The position numbers and the translations under genes were made by a program. DNA of 64,000 bases from Psychrobacter sp. Pi2-1 (lineage in GTDB: Bacteria > Pseudomonadota > Gammaproteobacteria > Pseudomonadales > Moraxellaceae): positions 148,239-212,238 of the forward strand of contig NZ_CAJHBO010000002.1 in assembly GCF_904846645.1 (NCBI RefSeq), written 5' to 3'. This document shows, piece after piece, positions 26,464 through 35,576 of this stretch (positions are counted from its first letter, which is position 1; each line of letters opens with the position of its first letter). The notes beneath the pieces are model-generated. The model was given only the letters and a program-made list of their open reading frames with translations. It was not told the origin of the DNA and ran no database searches.

Positions 26464-28035
26464 TTAAATAACTTTTGAAAAGCGGTTTTGGTGTTTCTTT
26501 TCCAAGTATTCATCAAATACCATAGCGACGTTACGGCCAAGTAAGCGACCTCTGGGTAAGACGCGAATACCTGCTGCATCCATATCAATCAATCTATCGT
26601 CTTGCATAGCGCCCAACTGCTGAATCTCATTAATAAAATAGGTGATGGCATCGATACCAAATTTTTGATTCACATCTTTAAAATCGAGATAATCGTGGCA
26701 GAGCAAGTTCATGATGACGTACTCACGCAAGCGATCTTTGATAGAGGTTTTAATATACTTTACCGCAGGCATGACAGTTGGATTGATTTTCGCCATATCA
26801 ATCTTGGCTTGATAGCTCTGTAGATCAGTATCGTTTTGCAAAATATAGCGCGTATTAGCATTAGAAATCTGACTGATTGATGAGACACCAAAACCTAATA
26901 AGTCACAATCACCCATGATGGTGTAACCCTGAAAATTACGATGCAACTTACCTTCACGCTGGGCGACAGCCAGTTCGTCATCAGGTTTGGCAAAATGATC
27001 GATACCGATATATTGATAGCCAGCTTCGGTTAATGTATTGACAGTACTGCCGAGCATCGTCAGTTTGGCAGCTGGGCTGGGCAAGTCTTCGTCTTTTATC
27101 TGACGCTGGGCTTTAAATCGCTCAGGCAAATGCGCATAGTTAAAGACCGATAGGCGATCTGGCGACATCTCGATGATACGATTTACGGTTTTGTCCAACG
27201 TATCAGGCGTTTGATGCGGCAAACCATAAATCAAATCAATATTGATAGAGCGAAAACCAAGCTCACGTGCTTCTGTTAGCACGCTTTCGATAAGCTCTGC
27301 GGAATGCACACGATTAACAGCGATTTGTACCGTTTCATCCAAGTCCTGTACGCCTAAGCTAATACGGTTGAAACCGAGATTACGCAGTATCTTTAGAGTG
27401 TTTTCACTCAGCTCACGAGGGTCAATTTCGATAGAGTAGTCACCTTCGTCTTCTGGCAAAAACTCAAACTGAGTCTGTAAAAACTCCCATAATTGCACCA
27501 TTTCTTCGTCACGCAAAAACGTTGGCGTACCACCGCCCAAATGTAGCTGTTTGACCAATGGTTTATCGCTGCCTTCTGGCGTAGATAACAGGCGGCGCTT
27601 ATGCGTAATTTCAGTGATTAAATACTGCAAGTAATCACCAGAGTCACTATTTTTTTTGGTAATAATCTTATTACAAGCACAGTAGTAGCAAAGGTGGCGA
27701 CAGAACGGAATATGAAAATATAGTGATAAAGGAGCGCGCGCTTCACGATTCTGCAGGATTTTCGTCTCAAGGCCAATAGCTTCAAAGCTGTTTGTTTCAA
27801 AGCTATCTGGTATTGGCGTGAACTCTAGAGCTGTCGGATAAGAGGTATAACGTGGCCCTGAGCGATTGTACTTATTGATAATTGCCTCATCAAATGCTGG
27901 TAGCTGCTTGCTAGTAATGCTGCCGCGTGTACTGGCATAAGGGTTGTCAGGTTGCATAACAGGGCGCACAGTCGTGGGCGGCTCGTCCGCACGGTTGTAG
28001 GGCTGTTGAGTGTTCTGTTCTGAATAGTCTGTCAT
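26464..28035 (-). CDS. hemN: Oxygen-independent coproporphyrinogen III dehydrogenase HemN
   Basis: 523-residue radical-SAM enzyme that decarboxylates coproporphyrinogen III without oxygen in heme synthesis. The 4Fe-4S ligands are in FHIPFCRHLCYYCACNK (C112, C116, C119, plus the HemN-specific C121). GGGTPTFL and ISLGVQDLDETVQ follow. The C-terminal HemN domain ends RPRG..GRNVAMVFD-like. The N-terminus is extended by about 50 polar residues before the conserved INKYNRSGPRYTSYPTA. No convincing FNR box is seen upstream. Confidence 0.95.
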   Translation of the reverse strand: MTDYSEQNTQQPYNRADEPPTTVRPVMQPDNPYASTRGSITSKQLPAFDEAIINKYNRSGPRYTSYPTALEFTPIPDSFETNSFEAIGLETKILQNREARAPLSLYFHIPFCRHLCYYCACNKIITKKNSDSGDYLQYLITEITHKRRLLSTPEGSDKPLVKQLHLGGGTPTFLRDEEMVQLWEFLQTQFEFLPEDEGDYSIEIDPRELSENTLKILRNLGFNRISLGVQDLDETVQIAVNRVHSAELIESVLTEARELGFRSINIDLIYGLPHQTPDTLDKTVNRIIEMSPDRLSVFNYAHLPERFKAQRQIKDEDLPSPAAKLTMLGSTVNTLTEAGYQYIGIDHFAKPDDELAVAQREGKLHRNFQGYTIMGDCDLLGFGVSSISQISNANTRYILQNDTDLQSYQAKIDMAKINPTVMPAVKYIKTSIKDRLREYVIMNLLCHDYLDFKDVNQKFGIDAITYFINEIQQLGAMQDDRLIDMDAAGIRVLPRGRLLGRNVAMVFDEYLEKKHQNRFSKVI

Positions 28036-28265
28036 GCGTTATTCCTCGTTTTTACTCTAGATACTGCTGATTTTTATATCATCAAGGTTTTCGGATTTGG
28101 TATTTATTTTTCAATTTTATGACTGATTGATAATAAATTTTGAATACGTCATCGGCAGCAGTATGTATCGCTAAATGTATAGTAGATAGTATAACAAATC
28201 CTTGTTAGCAGTGGGGTGGTCGGAGAGTATTCTTAAATATTAGAATAGAGCTATCATTTACACAT

Positions 28266-28295
28266 AAAAAACCTCAGAACGACGCTGAGGTTTTG
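28266..28295. terminator. Terminator-like hairpin between divergent hemN and comM
   Basis: AACCTCAG-AACGACG-CTGAGGTT, a perfect 8-base stem. Read leftward it is followed by six Ts, read rightward by only TTTT. It lies in a divergent gap where no coding transcript should end, which suggests a small RNA, an attenuating leader or an insulator. Confidence 0.6.
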
Positions 28296-28388
28296 GTGAT
28301 TCTCTCTACACCAGCAATAAAACACGACGTTTGCGCGTTGATAAATAATACTTTATTATCAATGACACTCTGTATTAGGAAGATGCTG

Positions 28389-29972
28389 ATGTCGTTTGCC
28401 CAAGTCTATACTCGTTCGGTGGTTGGTCTGCATGCTCCCAAGGTCATCATTGAGGTGCATCTATCGCAAGGACTGCCTGCATTGACCATCGTTGGGCTAC
28501 CTGAGGCCGCCGTGCGTGAGAGTAAAGACAGGGTACGCTCTGCCATTCTTAATTCAGGTTTCCAGTTTCCTAACCGCCGCCTCACAATCAATTTAGCTCC
28601 TGCTGATTTACCTAAAGATGGGGCGCGTTTAGACTTACCAATTGCTATCGGTATACTAGCGGCAAGCGGACAGCTTGAGCCAGAGGTGCTATCAGGATAT
28701 GAGTTTATTGGCGAATTAGCGCTCAATGGTCAATTGCGACAAGTAACTGGTAGTTTGGCAGTCGCACGAGCAATCAAAGCTGAGAAGTTGGCATTAGCAT
28801 TGTCGAAGTTAGTAGCAGCGAGTGACCAAGAGCAAAATAACTCGGATACCTCGCCGCCGATAACACTGCAACTGATCGTACCGATTGATAATGGTCGTGA
28901 GGCCAGCCGCGTTGATGGCGTAACGATACTAGCTGCATCAAGCCTAAAAGCAGTTTGTGACCATCTACAGTCGCTCGTTGACCCAAGTGCAAGCTATGAG
29001 AGTTTAGCAGTGGTACAGCCTAGTCCTGCACAGCAGCATGTTGGCTATCAAGTGGATTTAGCTGATGTCAAAGGACAACACCATGCTCGGCGCGCGTTAG
29101 AGATTGCCGCTGCGGGCGGTCATTCATTGTTATTTACAGGGCCACCAGGTTCTGGCAAGACGCTCATGGCATCACGATTGCCAACGATATTGCCAGACTT
29201 GAGTGATGAGGATGCGCTAGAAGTGGCTAGTACGTATTCGGTGGCAGACAGCGACTACGACTATGGGACGCGGCCGTTCAGACAAGTGCATCATACGATA
29301 TCTGCTGTGGCGTTGGTCGGTGGTGGTTCACGGCCAAAACCGGGTGAAATTACACTAGCTAATAAAGGCGTGTTATTTCTAGATGAGTTACCTGAGTTTG
29401 ATCGAAGCGTACTGGAAGTATTGCGTCAGCCGCTAGAAGCCAAACAAATCACTATTAGTCGCGCTAACTCTCAAATGACTTTTCCGGCGAATTTCCAACT
29501 GGTCGCTGCGATGAACCCTTGCCCATGTGGCTATGACGGCGATACATCAGGACGTTGTCGCTGTCGACCTGAGCAGATTAAACGTTATCAAGACAAATTA
29601 TCTGGGCCTCTCTTAGATCGCATTGACTTACATATTACCGTGCCTGCGTTACCGATTGCCGATCTGCAGAATAGTCAGGTAGGTGAAACCTCCAAGCAAG
29701 TACGGTCTCGCGTAGTAATAGCGCATCAGCATCAAATGCAGCGCCAGCAAAAGGTTAATAATGAGCTTAGCCCTAGCGAAATCGATGAGTATATCCAGCT
29801 AGGCGACAATGAAAAGCAGTTATTACAACTTGCTCAGCAGCGTCTAAATCTATCAGCGCGTGGCTACCACCGAGTATTACGAGTAGCACGTACAATCGCG
29901 GATTTGGCTAACAGTACCGATATCAACAGCGCCCACGTATCTGAGGCGCTGAGCTATCGCAGCAAAGCATAA
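28389..29972 (+). CDS. comM: ComM / YifB Mg-chelatase-like AAA+ helicase
   Basis: 527-residue ComM-family protein, a hexameric helicase that drives branch migration during natural transformation. Order: an N-terminal Lon-protease-like fold (VGLPEAAVRESKDRVRSA...), the Mg-chelatase AAA+ domain with Walker A GPPGSGKT (251-258) and Walker B VLFLDELPEF, and a zinc-like CPCGYDGDTSGRCRC loop. The C-terminal Mg_chelatase domain is last. The ATG at 28389 gives the usual MSFAQVYTRS start and has AGGAAG upstream; in-frame codons back to 28293 would run into the hairpin and are rejected. Confidence 0.94.
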   Translation: MSFAQVYTRSVVGLHAPKVIIEVHLSQGLPALTIVGLPEAAVRESKDRVRSAILNSGFQFPNRRLTINLAPADLPKDGARLDLPIAIGILAASGQLEPEVLSGYEFIGELALNGQLRQVTGSLAVARAIKAEKLALALSKLVAASDQEQNNSDTSPPITLQLIVPIDNGREASRVDGVTILAASSLKAVCDHLQSLVDPSASYESLAVVQPSPAQQHVGYQVDLADVKGQHHARRALEIAAAGGHSLLFTGPPGSGKTLMASRLPTILPDLSDEDALEVASTYSVADSDYDYGTRPFRQVHHTISAVALVGGGSRPKPGEITLANKGVLFLDELPEFDRSVLEVLRQPLEAKQITISRANSQMTFPANFQLVAAMNPCPCGYDGDTSGRCRCRPEQIKRYQDKLSGPLLDRIDLHITVPALPIADLQNSQVGETSKQVRSRVVIAHQHQMQRQQKVNNELSPSEIDEYIQLGDNEKQLLQLAQQRLNLSARGYHRVLRVARTIADLANSTDINSAHVSEALSYRSKA

Positions 29973-30022
29973 TCTGTGTTTGGGCAAGTTACATTGTGAT
30001 GATTTGATAAATTCTTTATAGA

Positions 30023-30706
30023 CTAGACCTTATATTTCATAATCCAAGCAACTAAGTCAGCAAAGTGGTCAAATGCTTCGGTCGGATTTAATTCGCGAAT
30101 GTCTTGGCCGTAGTTATAACCATAAGATAGGCCGAGCGTGTCCATATTGGCGTTCTGTCCAGCCAACATATCGTTTCTAGAGTCTCCAATCATCACTGCC
30201 TGATCAACACTGACATTGAGAGTCTCACAGACGTGTAGTAGGGGCGCGGGGTCTGGTTTTTTGACAGCTAAACTGTCACCGCCCATCACTTCACTAAATA
30301 AGTCTTGCCAGCCAAACGACTGCAATATCTTCGGTACAAATCGAATGGGCTTGTTGGTGACTAAAGCAAGCGTATAGCCAGCTGCGTGCAGTTGTTTTAG
30401 TCCGTCATCGACATCTGGATAGGCAACGGTTTTGCTACCACTAAGGTTTTTATAAGCCTCAAAAAATATTTGCTCTGCGTGATCGGCTTCCTCGACCGTT
30501 AGCTCGCCATCTGCTACTTCCACTTTACCAACCAAAGCGCGCTCTACGAGCAGGCGTGAGCCATTTCCTATCCAGTTACGTATCGTCTCGATAGGGTAGG
30601 TGTCTTTGCCTAATGTGGTTAGCATGGTGTTGGTGGCGTCGGCCAAATCGGGTACGCTATCAATGAGCGTTCCATCAAAATCAAAAATTAAAAGCTGCTT
30701 ATTCAT
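30023..30706 (-). CDS. gph: Phosphoglycolate phosphatase (HAD)
   Basis: 227-residue HAD-superfamily phosphatase of the Gph type, dephosphorylating 2-phosphoglycolate from DNA repair. HAD motif I is DFDGTLIDS (9-17), motif II is ALVTNKP, motif III is KKPDPAPL, and motif IV is MIGDSRNDM. The helical cap (about 20-95) is the Gph/PGMB type. The start is at MNKQLLIFDFDG with TGAGGAACA just upstream. It converges with comM. Confidence 0.92.
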   Translation of the reverse strand: MNKQLLIFDFDGTLIDSVPDLADATNTMLTTLGKDTYPIETIRNWIGNGSRLLVERALVGKVEVADGELTVEEADHAEQIFFEAYKNLSGSKTVAYPDVDDGLKQLHAAGYTLALVTNKPIRFVPKILQSFGWQDLFSEVMGGDSLAVKKPDPAPLLHVCETLNVSVDQAVMIGDSRNDMLAGQNANMDTLGLSYGYNYGQDIRELNPTEAFDHFADLVAWIMKYKV

Positions 30707-30823
30707 TGTTCCTCACTATTAAAAATCGTTATATTTATTATATTGAGCATACCTTAGCACAGTAGTATTTCGAGACCAGTCACTTTAGTTACCTGTTGTG
30801 CTGAATGTCTTGAGTATTAGCAA

Positions 30824-31324
30824 CTATTCGACATCTTTATAGCGTTCACGATGCTCTTTTTTCATTCTTAAATAATCTTCGTTCTCACGGCATTCATCCC
30901 ATTTCACTTTAAAGATTCGTGCGGACTCCGCCTTGACTGGGTCTTCCTCTTGTCGTGGCAACTCTTCGCGGCCATGGGCGCCGCTTTGACCTTTTTTATC
31001 ATCAGGTACTGCGCCTTTATATTTTTTACCACCTTTATGATTGGCATAGCGACGAGCACGGGTATAGCCCATTTGGATAAACTTGCGCGCCATATCTGCG
31101 CCGACGAAGTCATCATCAGCCAAGTAATCTAAAAACATCTGATAGATAGCTTCACTACTTTCGCGGGCGATGTCGGGAGTCGCAAAACGCCAATGGGGTA
31201 AAATCTCAGACTTATAAGGCTCTACCAGTAATACGCCTTGCTCACCGCGACCGACACGGTACAACTCAGGCTGAGCGCGCAAATCCAAACTCTTATAATC
31301 CAAGTCGTAATCAAACTCTCTCAT
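30824..31324 (-). CDS. DUF4385-family protein
   Basis: 166-residue uncharacterised cytosolic protein. It begins REFDYDLDYKSLDLR and contains the strongly conserved RVGRGEQGVLLVEPYKSEI and PHWRFATPDIA, as I recall for DUF4385. A Lys/Gly/Arg-rich middle (MARKFIQMGYTRARRYANHKGGKKY) and an Arg/Glu-rich C-terminus follow. No TM or signal peptide is present. Function is unknown; the basic central segment might contact nucleic acid. It is separated from gph by 118 bases. Confidence 0.82.
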   Translation of the reverse strand: MREFDYDLDYKSLDLRAQPELYRVGRGEQGVLLVEPYKSEILPHWRFATPDIARESSEAIYQMFLDYLADDDFVGADMARKFIQMGYTRARRYANHKGGKKYKGAVPDDKKGQSGAHGREELPRQEEDPVKAESARIFKVKWDECRENEDYLRMKKEHRERYKDVE

Positions 31325-31530
31325 ATCTATGACCTATTATTTTTATCTATTCGTATATGGTTATTGAGTATACTTAGCCAAGCTGTTTAGAAAAAAGCAC
31401 AAAAATGTTATGCAACCGTGACAGTAGGTATTTAGCATCAAAAGCGTTAAGTAGAAATGGTTATGGTAAAGTCAGCTGTGAGACGTATGAAAGCTATGAG
31501 TGTGATGGATGCAATGCTACGAGAGATGTT

Positions 31531-31887
31531 ATGTTGAGAGATAAGATAAGTGTAAATGAGCTGAGCCGTTTGCGATTGACCAAAAATATACTGGTGGCAT
31601 GGCTATTGCTAACGACAAGCGTACTGGCCAATACGACTGCCCACAGCGCGTGGTTTGAACGTTTGATTCCGCAAGGTGAAACGTATACGGTACGCGAGAT
31701 AGATCGCGATTTGGCATTTGTGATAGATGGCTTTATCTATGATGCACGCACATCTTGTTTTTTGGCAGTGGGTGATCGAGTGATATTCTTTGAAGGGCGT
31801 CACGGTATTGATTACCGCGCAACTATATACGACTTGGATTCACGTGAGCGCTGCAATTTACTACTGCGTGGTCGGTTGTACGAATAG
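31531..31887 (+). CDS. Small exported protein of unknown function
   Basis: About 118 residues with a signal peptide or anchor (RLTKNILVAWLLLTTSVLANTTAHSA, about residues 15-41) and a short mature part with a Cys pair (TSCFLAVGDRV ... RERCNLLLRG). The ATG at 31531 is chosen because it puts the hydrophobic stretch near the N-terminus and follows GAGAG. The frame is open upstream to an ATG at 31405, which would bury the signal. I do not recognise the family. It lies between the DUF4385 gene and tRNA-Phe. Confidence 0.6.
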   Translation: MLRDKISVNELSRLRLTKNILVAWLLLTTSVLANTTAHSAWFERLIPQGETYTVREIDRDLAFVIDGFIYDARTSCFLAVGDRVIFFEGRHGIDYRATIYDLDSRERCNLLLRGRLYE

Positions 31888-31962
31888 TGGTCGGCTCTAC
31901 GAATAAGAGCAACACATGAATAGAATGAAAGCTAAAGAGTACGATAAAATCTAAACATAAAA

Positions 31963-31994
31963 AAAGCCCTGAACATTGCTGTTCAGGGCTTTTT
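31963..31994 (+). terminator. Terminator after the small exported protein gene
   Basis: AAAGCCCTGAAC-ATTGCT-GTTCAGGGCTTTTT, a near-perfect symmetrical hairpin. It also lies just downstream of tRNA-Phe on the minus strand and can terminate that transcript. Confidence 0.9.
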
Positions 31995-32011
31995 AGAATT
32001 CTATTAACGAA

Positions 32012-32087
32012 TGGTGGCTCGAGGCAGGATCGAACTGCCGACACACGGATTTTCAATCCGTTGCTCTACCTACTGAGCTATCGAGCC
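32012..32087 (-). tRNA. tRNA-Phe (GAA), CCA encoded
   Basis: The minus strand reads GGCTCGATAGCTCAGTAGGT and so on, a complete 76-nt cloverleaf. The acceptor GGCTCGA pairs with TCGAGCC, the D-arm includes AGCTCAGTAGGTAGAGC, the anticodon stem ACGGATT-GAA-AATCCGT gives anticodon GAA, and the T-arm is GGCAGTTCGATCCTGCC. The 3' CCA is encoded. Confidence 0.97.
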
Positions 32088-32210
32088 GTCTTCGTTGAGG
32101 TCGCTATTAAACTAAATATACGCGCTTCTGTCAAGCTGTTTTTGCATTATATCTGATAAAAGACGATAAATAATTAGATATTGGCAAAATTAACCGTTTT
32201 AGCGCTCAGT

Positions 32211-32633
32211 TTAGTCTTTTACACGTAATAGTTCGTACTCGCTCATGATACGGTGAATATCGGCGTCAGCAGGGACAAATTCACGTACGCCTTTTCTAAC
32301 TTCGCAATCATAGACCAGTTTAATAAACTTGGCATCGATAGCACGTTTACGATTCTCTGGATGCACAGTGAGGTACTGCAGGCGCTTAGCATTGGTCTGC
32401 CCGTCATCAAAGCAGGCGACAGCGGCGATAGGCTTATCATTGAACATCCCGACATAGAGGTACTGTCCACGTTTAAACCCTTGCTTAATGATATTTAATA
32501 CCTCGAGACCGTCAGGCTGTGCATCATCACTATCGTACAACGCTTGCAAGCGCTCTGCTAGCTCGTTGTCGCGAGCAGGTTTTTTGATAAGTGGCGCATC
32601 CAAACTATTAATGGCGATCGCTTCTAAAGGCAT
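32211..32633 (-). CDS. GNAT-fold protein, possibly PanZ-like
   Basis: About 140 residues starting MPLEAIAINS at 32633, where AGGAACTGCT precedes the ATG; a longer in-frame start at 32729 is less likely. The central segment QYLYVGMFNDKPIAAVACF and the following LQYLTVHPENRKRAIDAKFIKLV look like strands 2-4 and the pantetheine-binding helix of a GNAT fold. The acyl-CoA pyrophosphate loop is not a clean Q/RxxGxG/A. The small size and plan resemble PanZ/PanM, the acetyl-CoA sensor for PanD maturation, but this is a guess without a search. Confidence 0.55.
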   Translation of the reverse strand: MPLEAIAINSLDAPLIKKPARDNELAERLQALYDSDDAQPDGLEVLNIIKQGFKRGQYLYVGMFNDKPIAAVACFDDGQTNAKRLQYLTVHPENRKRAIDAKFIKLVYDCEVRKGVREFVPADADIHRIMSEYELLRVKD

Positions 32634-32826
32634 AGCAGTTCCTATAAATAGAGGGTTTCTATAGTATAAATAAGCAGTATGAGACAGCACGATGTCATAG
32701 CGTGTAGTGCCGTAAGTAAGGGTCTTCAAAGTCAGCGCGAGTCATGATTGATAATACTGAACACACTATTTTAGCAGAATGACGTGATTTTGTGCGTGGT
32801 TTACCGCTTGGTCGTGGCAGTAAATG

Positions 32827-32878
32827 TTAGGGTTTGCTATGATGAGGCTATATAATATTTAGTATATATAAACCCTAA
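32827..32878. promoter_or_regulatory. Inverted repeat in the hisB upstream region
   Basis: TTAGGGTTT (32827-32835) and AAACCCTAA (32870-32878) form a 9-base inverted repeat enclosing a second pairing of TATATA stretches. It lies about 130 bases upstream of hisB and could be an operator or a leader hairpin. Confidence 0.35.
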
Positions 32879-33007
32879 TATATTGATATCTTTTGTATAT
32901 ATCATTTTCTGCTAAGGTCTGACCCAGACACTAGTAAAATATTTTGGGCAGGTTTTTGCCTTATTTATTGACCGCTTTTCACTGATAAAAACTGATAGAG
33001 AGTAGCC

Positions 33008-33673
33008 ATGACAGCCAATGCAACGACGACTGCTGCCACACCTGAGCAAACTGAGTCAAAAAACATAAATCTATATGGTCGCCCTGAACGTATCGCGACC
33101 GTTGAGCGTATCACTGCCGAAACGCAAATCACTTGTACCGTTAATCTGGATGGTACGGGTAAAGGTACGGTAGACACTGGTGTGCCATTTTTGGATCATA
33201 TGATTGATCAAATCAAGCGTCACGGTTTGTTTGACTTAGACATCAAATGTACCGGTGATACGTTTATTGATGACCATCATAGCGTCGAAGACACGGGCAT
33301 TACCCTTGGCCAAGCATTTAACAAAGCATTGGGTGACAAAAAAGGCATTCGTCGTTATGGGCACTTTTATGCGCCGCTAGATGAGTCATTGACCCGTGCT
33401 GTCGTCGATCTGTCAGGACGTCCTGGTCTACACATGGATATCCCATTTACACGCTCGCACGTCGGCCGTTTCGATGTTGATTTGTTCAGTGAGTTCTTTT
33501 ACGGGTTCGTCAATCACTCATGGATGACTGTGCATTTGGACAATCTAAAAGGCAAAAACAGCCATCATCAGATCGAATCAACCTTTAAAGCCTTTGCTCG
33601 TGCGTTACGTATGGCCTGTGAGTACGATGAGCGTGCATTGAACACCTTGCCATCGACTAAAGAAGCTTTCTAA
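33008..33673 (+). CDS. hisB: Imidazoleglycerol-phosphate dehydratase HisB
   Basis: 221-residue monofunctional HisB, histidine biosynthesis step 6, Mn-dependent. The two metal-binding motif sets are visible: [10 protein letters not shown] / [11 protein letters not shown] and [12 protein letters not shown], with [13 protein letters not shown]. The core begins near residue 30 ([14 protein letters not shown]), leaving a Thr/Ala-rich N-terminal extension of about 25 residues. GAGAGTAGCC stands before the ATG. hisH follows 172 bases later. Confidence 0.96.
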   Translation: MTANATTTAATPEQTESKNINLYGRPERIATVERITAETQITCTVNLDGTGKGTVDTGVPFLDHMIDQIKRHGLFDLDIKCTGDTFIDDHHSVEDTGITLGQAFNKALGDKKGIRRYGHFYAPLDESLTRAVVDLSGRPGLHMDIPFTRSHVGRFDVDLFSEFFYGFVNHSWMTVHLDNLKGKNSHHQIESTFKAFARALRMACEYDERALNTLPSTKEAF

Positions 33674-33845
33674 GGCGCATTTAAGGCTATTCTACAAGAT
33701 TACTCAAAAGGGCCAGTCAAGCTTGGCGTACTATTTGTACAGCCTGCGCTTGACTTCCTTGTAGCAAAACCTTATCTACACCTTAGTAATAGCCAATAAT
33801 ATAAATAGTACAGTAGTCAAAATATTTAAAAATGAGAACCAATCG

Positions 33846-34481
33846 ATGACTAAAGTAGCACTACTAGATTATGGTATGGGTAATTTGCATTCCGCCAGTA
33901 AAGCGTTGTCAGTGGTCGGGGCAGAAGTCTCTATCACCAATGACCCCAAAGTCGTTGCTGCGGCAGACAAGATCGTTTTCCCTGGTGTGGGTGCGATGCG
34001 TGACTGTATCGCTGGTATGCACGAGGCGGGCATTGATGAAGTGATACGCCATGCAGTGTTTAACAAGCCCGTTATGGCCATCTGTGTGGGCATGCAGGCG
34101 TTGTTTGAGCAGTCAGCTGAAAATGGTGGCACGGACTGTTTGGGCATCTTAAACGGCACTGTAGAAGCGTTTGACCCTACGTGGAAAGATAAGCAGGGCG
34201 CGACGATAAAAGTACCGCATATGGGCTGGAATACCATTAGCGGTATGGATTTTGACCATCCGCTTTGGCACGGTATCGAAGACAATGCGCACTTTTACTT
34301 TGTGCATAGCTATTACTGTGAACCTGCCGATAGCTCACAAGTGGCGGCGGTATGTGACTATGGTCAACCGTTCTGTGCCAGTGTGATCCAAGACAATCTA
34401 TTTGCCACCCAGTTCCATCCAGAAAAGAGCCATACTGCTGGCTTGCAACTGCTCAAGAACTTTGTAGAGTGGAATGTGTAA
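33846..34481 (+). CDS. hisH: Imidazole glycerol phosphate synthase subunit HisH
   Basis: 211-residue glutamine amidotransferase subunit that feeds ammonia to HisF. The nucleophile C80 is in [12 protein letters not shown], and the triad His191 and Glu193 are in FHPEKS. The start reads [15 protein letters not shown]. The partner hisF is outside this window and hisA is 19 kb downstream, so the histidine genes are split. Confidence 0.96.
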   Translation: MTKVALLDYGMGNLHSASKALSVVGAEVSITNDPKVVAAADKIVFPGVGAMRDCIAGMHEAGIDEVIRHAVFNKPVMAICVGMQALFEQSAENGGTDCLGILNGTVEAFDPTWKDKQGATIKVPHMGWNTISGMDFDHPLWHGIEDNAHFYFVHSYYCEPADSSQVAAVCDYGQPFCASVIQDNLFATQFHPEKSHTAGLQLLKNFVEWNV

Positions 34482-34518
34482 GTAGTTGATAAACGTGAAG
34501 TGAATATTTAATTTAGTA

Positions 34519-34556
34519 GAAGGTAGATTATCAATTGTATAATCTGCCTTTTTTAT
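34519..34556 (+). terminator. hisH terminator
   Basis: AAGGTAGATTAT-CAATTGT-ATAATCTGCCTT followed by TTTTA; a 12-base stem with one G-T wobble. Confidence 0.85.
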
Positions 34557-34664
34557 GCTCAGCCATCACTTTGTAGCTGCTATTCTTTAGCTATTATAGT
34601 TTAGCCATCATGGTTTAGTGATACGCTCAGTTATTTTCTACTCGCTTATACTTGGAATATCTCA

Positions 34665-35054
34665 GTGGATTTTACTGCCTTTAAAATGAATGTTGTGGAA
34701 ACAACTGGCCTTGCCAAAGATGCCTTACATATCTATGTCGGTGTTGGTGTTTATCTGCTGTGTCTGGTTGCGCTGCGTCCTATTATCAAAAGCCAAGGTA
34801 TTCGGTCATTTATTGCTCTGATCGTCGTGACTTGCATTGCGCTGTTGGGTGAGTATTTGGACAATCGAGATACGATTGAATCACTTGGCTTGGTAGGCTT
34901 GAGCCGTGATCAAATACTCGCAAGTATCCGTGATTTGATTAATACCTGTATGCTGCCGTACGTGCTCTTTGCGCTGAATAAGTGGACGACTATATTTCGA
35001 CCAACCAATAAATCGACTTCATTGACCAAACGCCATAAAAAAACGGACTATTAG
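34665..35054 (+). CDS. Small integral membrane protein of unknown function
   Basis: 129 residues from a GTG at 34665 preceded by GGAATATCTCA; an ATG six codons later (34683) is the alternative. Two clear TM helices (about 23-40, YVGVGVYLLCLVALRPI, and 48-64, FIALIVVTCIALLGEYL) precede a further hydrophobic helix (about 93-107) and a basic C-terminal tail (TKRHKKTDY). No family is recognised. The stop codon lies inside the following terminator hairpin. Confidence 0.65.
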   Translation: MDFTAFKMNVVETTGLAKDALHIYVGVGVYLLCLVALRPIIKSQGIRSFIALIVVTCIALLGEYLDNRDTIESLGLVGLSRDQILASIRDLINTCMLPYVLFALNKWTTIFRPTNKSTSLTKRHKKTDY

Positions 35055-35068
35055 TAAGTCCGTTTTTT
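35036..35068. terminator. Terminator overlapping the 3' end of the membrane protein gene
   Basis: AAAAAACGGACT-ATTAGTA-AGTCCGTTTTTT. A symmetrical hairpin with A and T runs on both sides between convergent genes; the TAG stop of the 34665 gene is in its loop. Confidence 0.88.
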
Positions 35069-35076
35069 GTTGTACC

Positions 35077-35544
35077 TCAAAAAATATTTAGTTTGTTGCT
35101 TGAGGAGAGGAACAAAGCTAATACCACAGCAATTATCGGCAACACCAAAAATTTACTCCATCCAAACGGCAAAGCATAAGCCAGCTTCGGGTAAAAAGGG
35201 CAGACATAGACAGCTATTCTGTCTTCTGAAGTTATCGAATTCGCTACTGCCTTTCTAACTCCTTTTTCACCAAAACTACGCACCCCTCCAAAAGCATTCA
35301 GTAATGTGCTGGTATAGATGACACCTTCGAACTCATATTGATACTTAATAAAAAGCTCATGCACATCATCCAGATAAGAGAATTTGGCAGAAGTAATCAC
35401 TACTCTTTTGCTTAAAACCTTTGAATCTACTTTTGGAAAACATAAAAATATAAAGTCAGTTATGATCGCTATTAAGATCCACACCAAAAAAATAGCTGAA
35501 AATATAAATATGCCATAGAGTAAAAATATTGGGTACATAGCCAT
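35077..35544 (-). CDS. DUF3592-like membrane protein
   Basis: 155 residues with an N-terminal TM helix (about 7-34) and an extracytoplasmic beta-rich segment containing YQYEFEGVIYTSTLLN and RIAVYVCPFYPKLAYAL. A C-terminal TM (about 133-148) follows. This TM-Y..y.y.G..Y.s-yyP.nP-TM plan is that of DUF3592 proteins; function unknown. It is lower in G+C than its neighbours by eye. No Shine-Dalgarno is evident. Confidence 0.65.
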   Translation of the reverse strand: MAMYPIFLLYGIFIFSAIFLVWILIAIITDFIFLCFPKVDSKVLSKRVVITSAKFSYLDDVHELFIKYQYEFEGVIYTSTLLNAFGGVRSFGEKGVRKAVANSITSEDRIAVYVCPFYPKLAYALPFGWSKFLVLPIIAVVLALFLSSSNKLNIF

Positions 35545-35576
35545 CAGACTCTAGGTTTATATGTTAGCTATATTTA

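Noticed and set aside
28036..28265. FNR box upstream of hemN
   Set aside because: Only a half-site-like TTGAT is present; no TTGAT-N4-ATCAA was found.
28293..28388. Longer N-terminus of comM
   Set aside because: The in-frame extension would begin in the hairpin and adds 32 residues absent from the family; the ATG at 28389 has a better ribosome-binding site.
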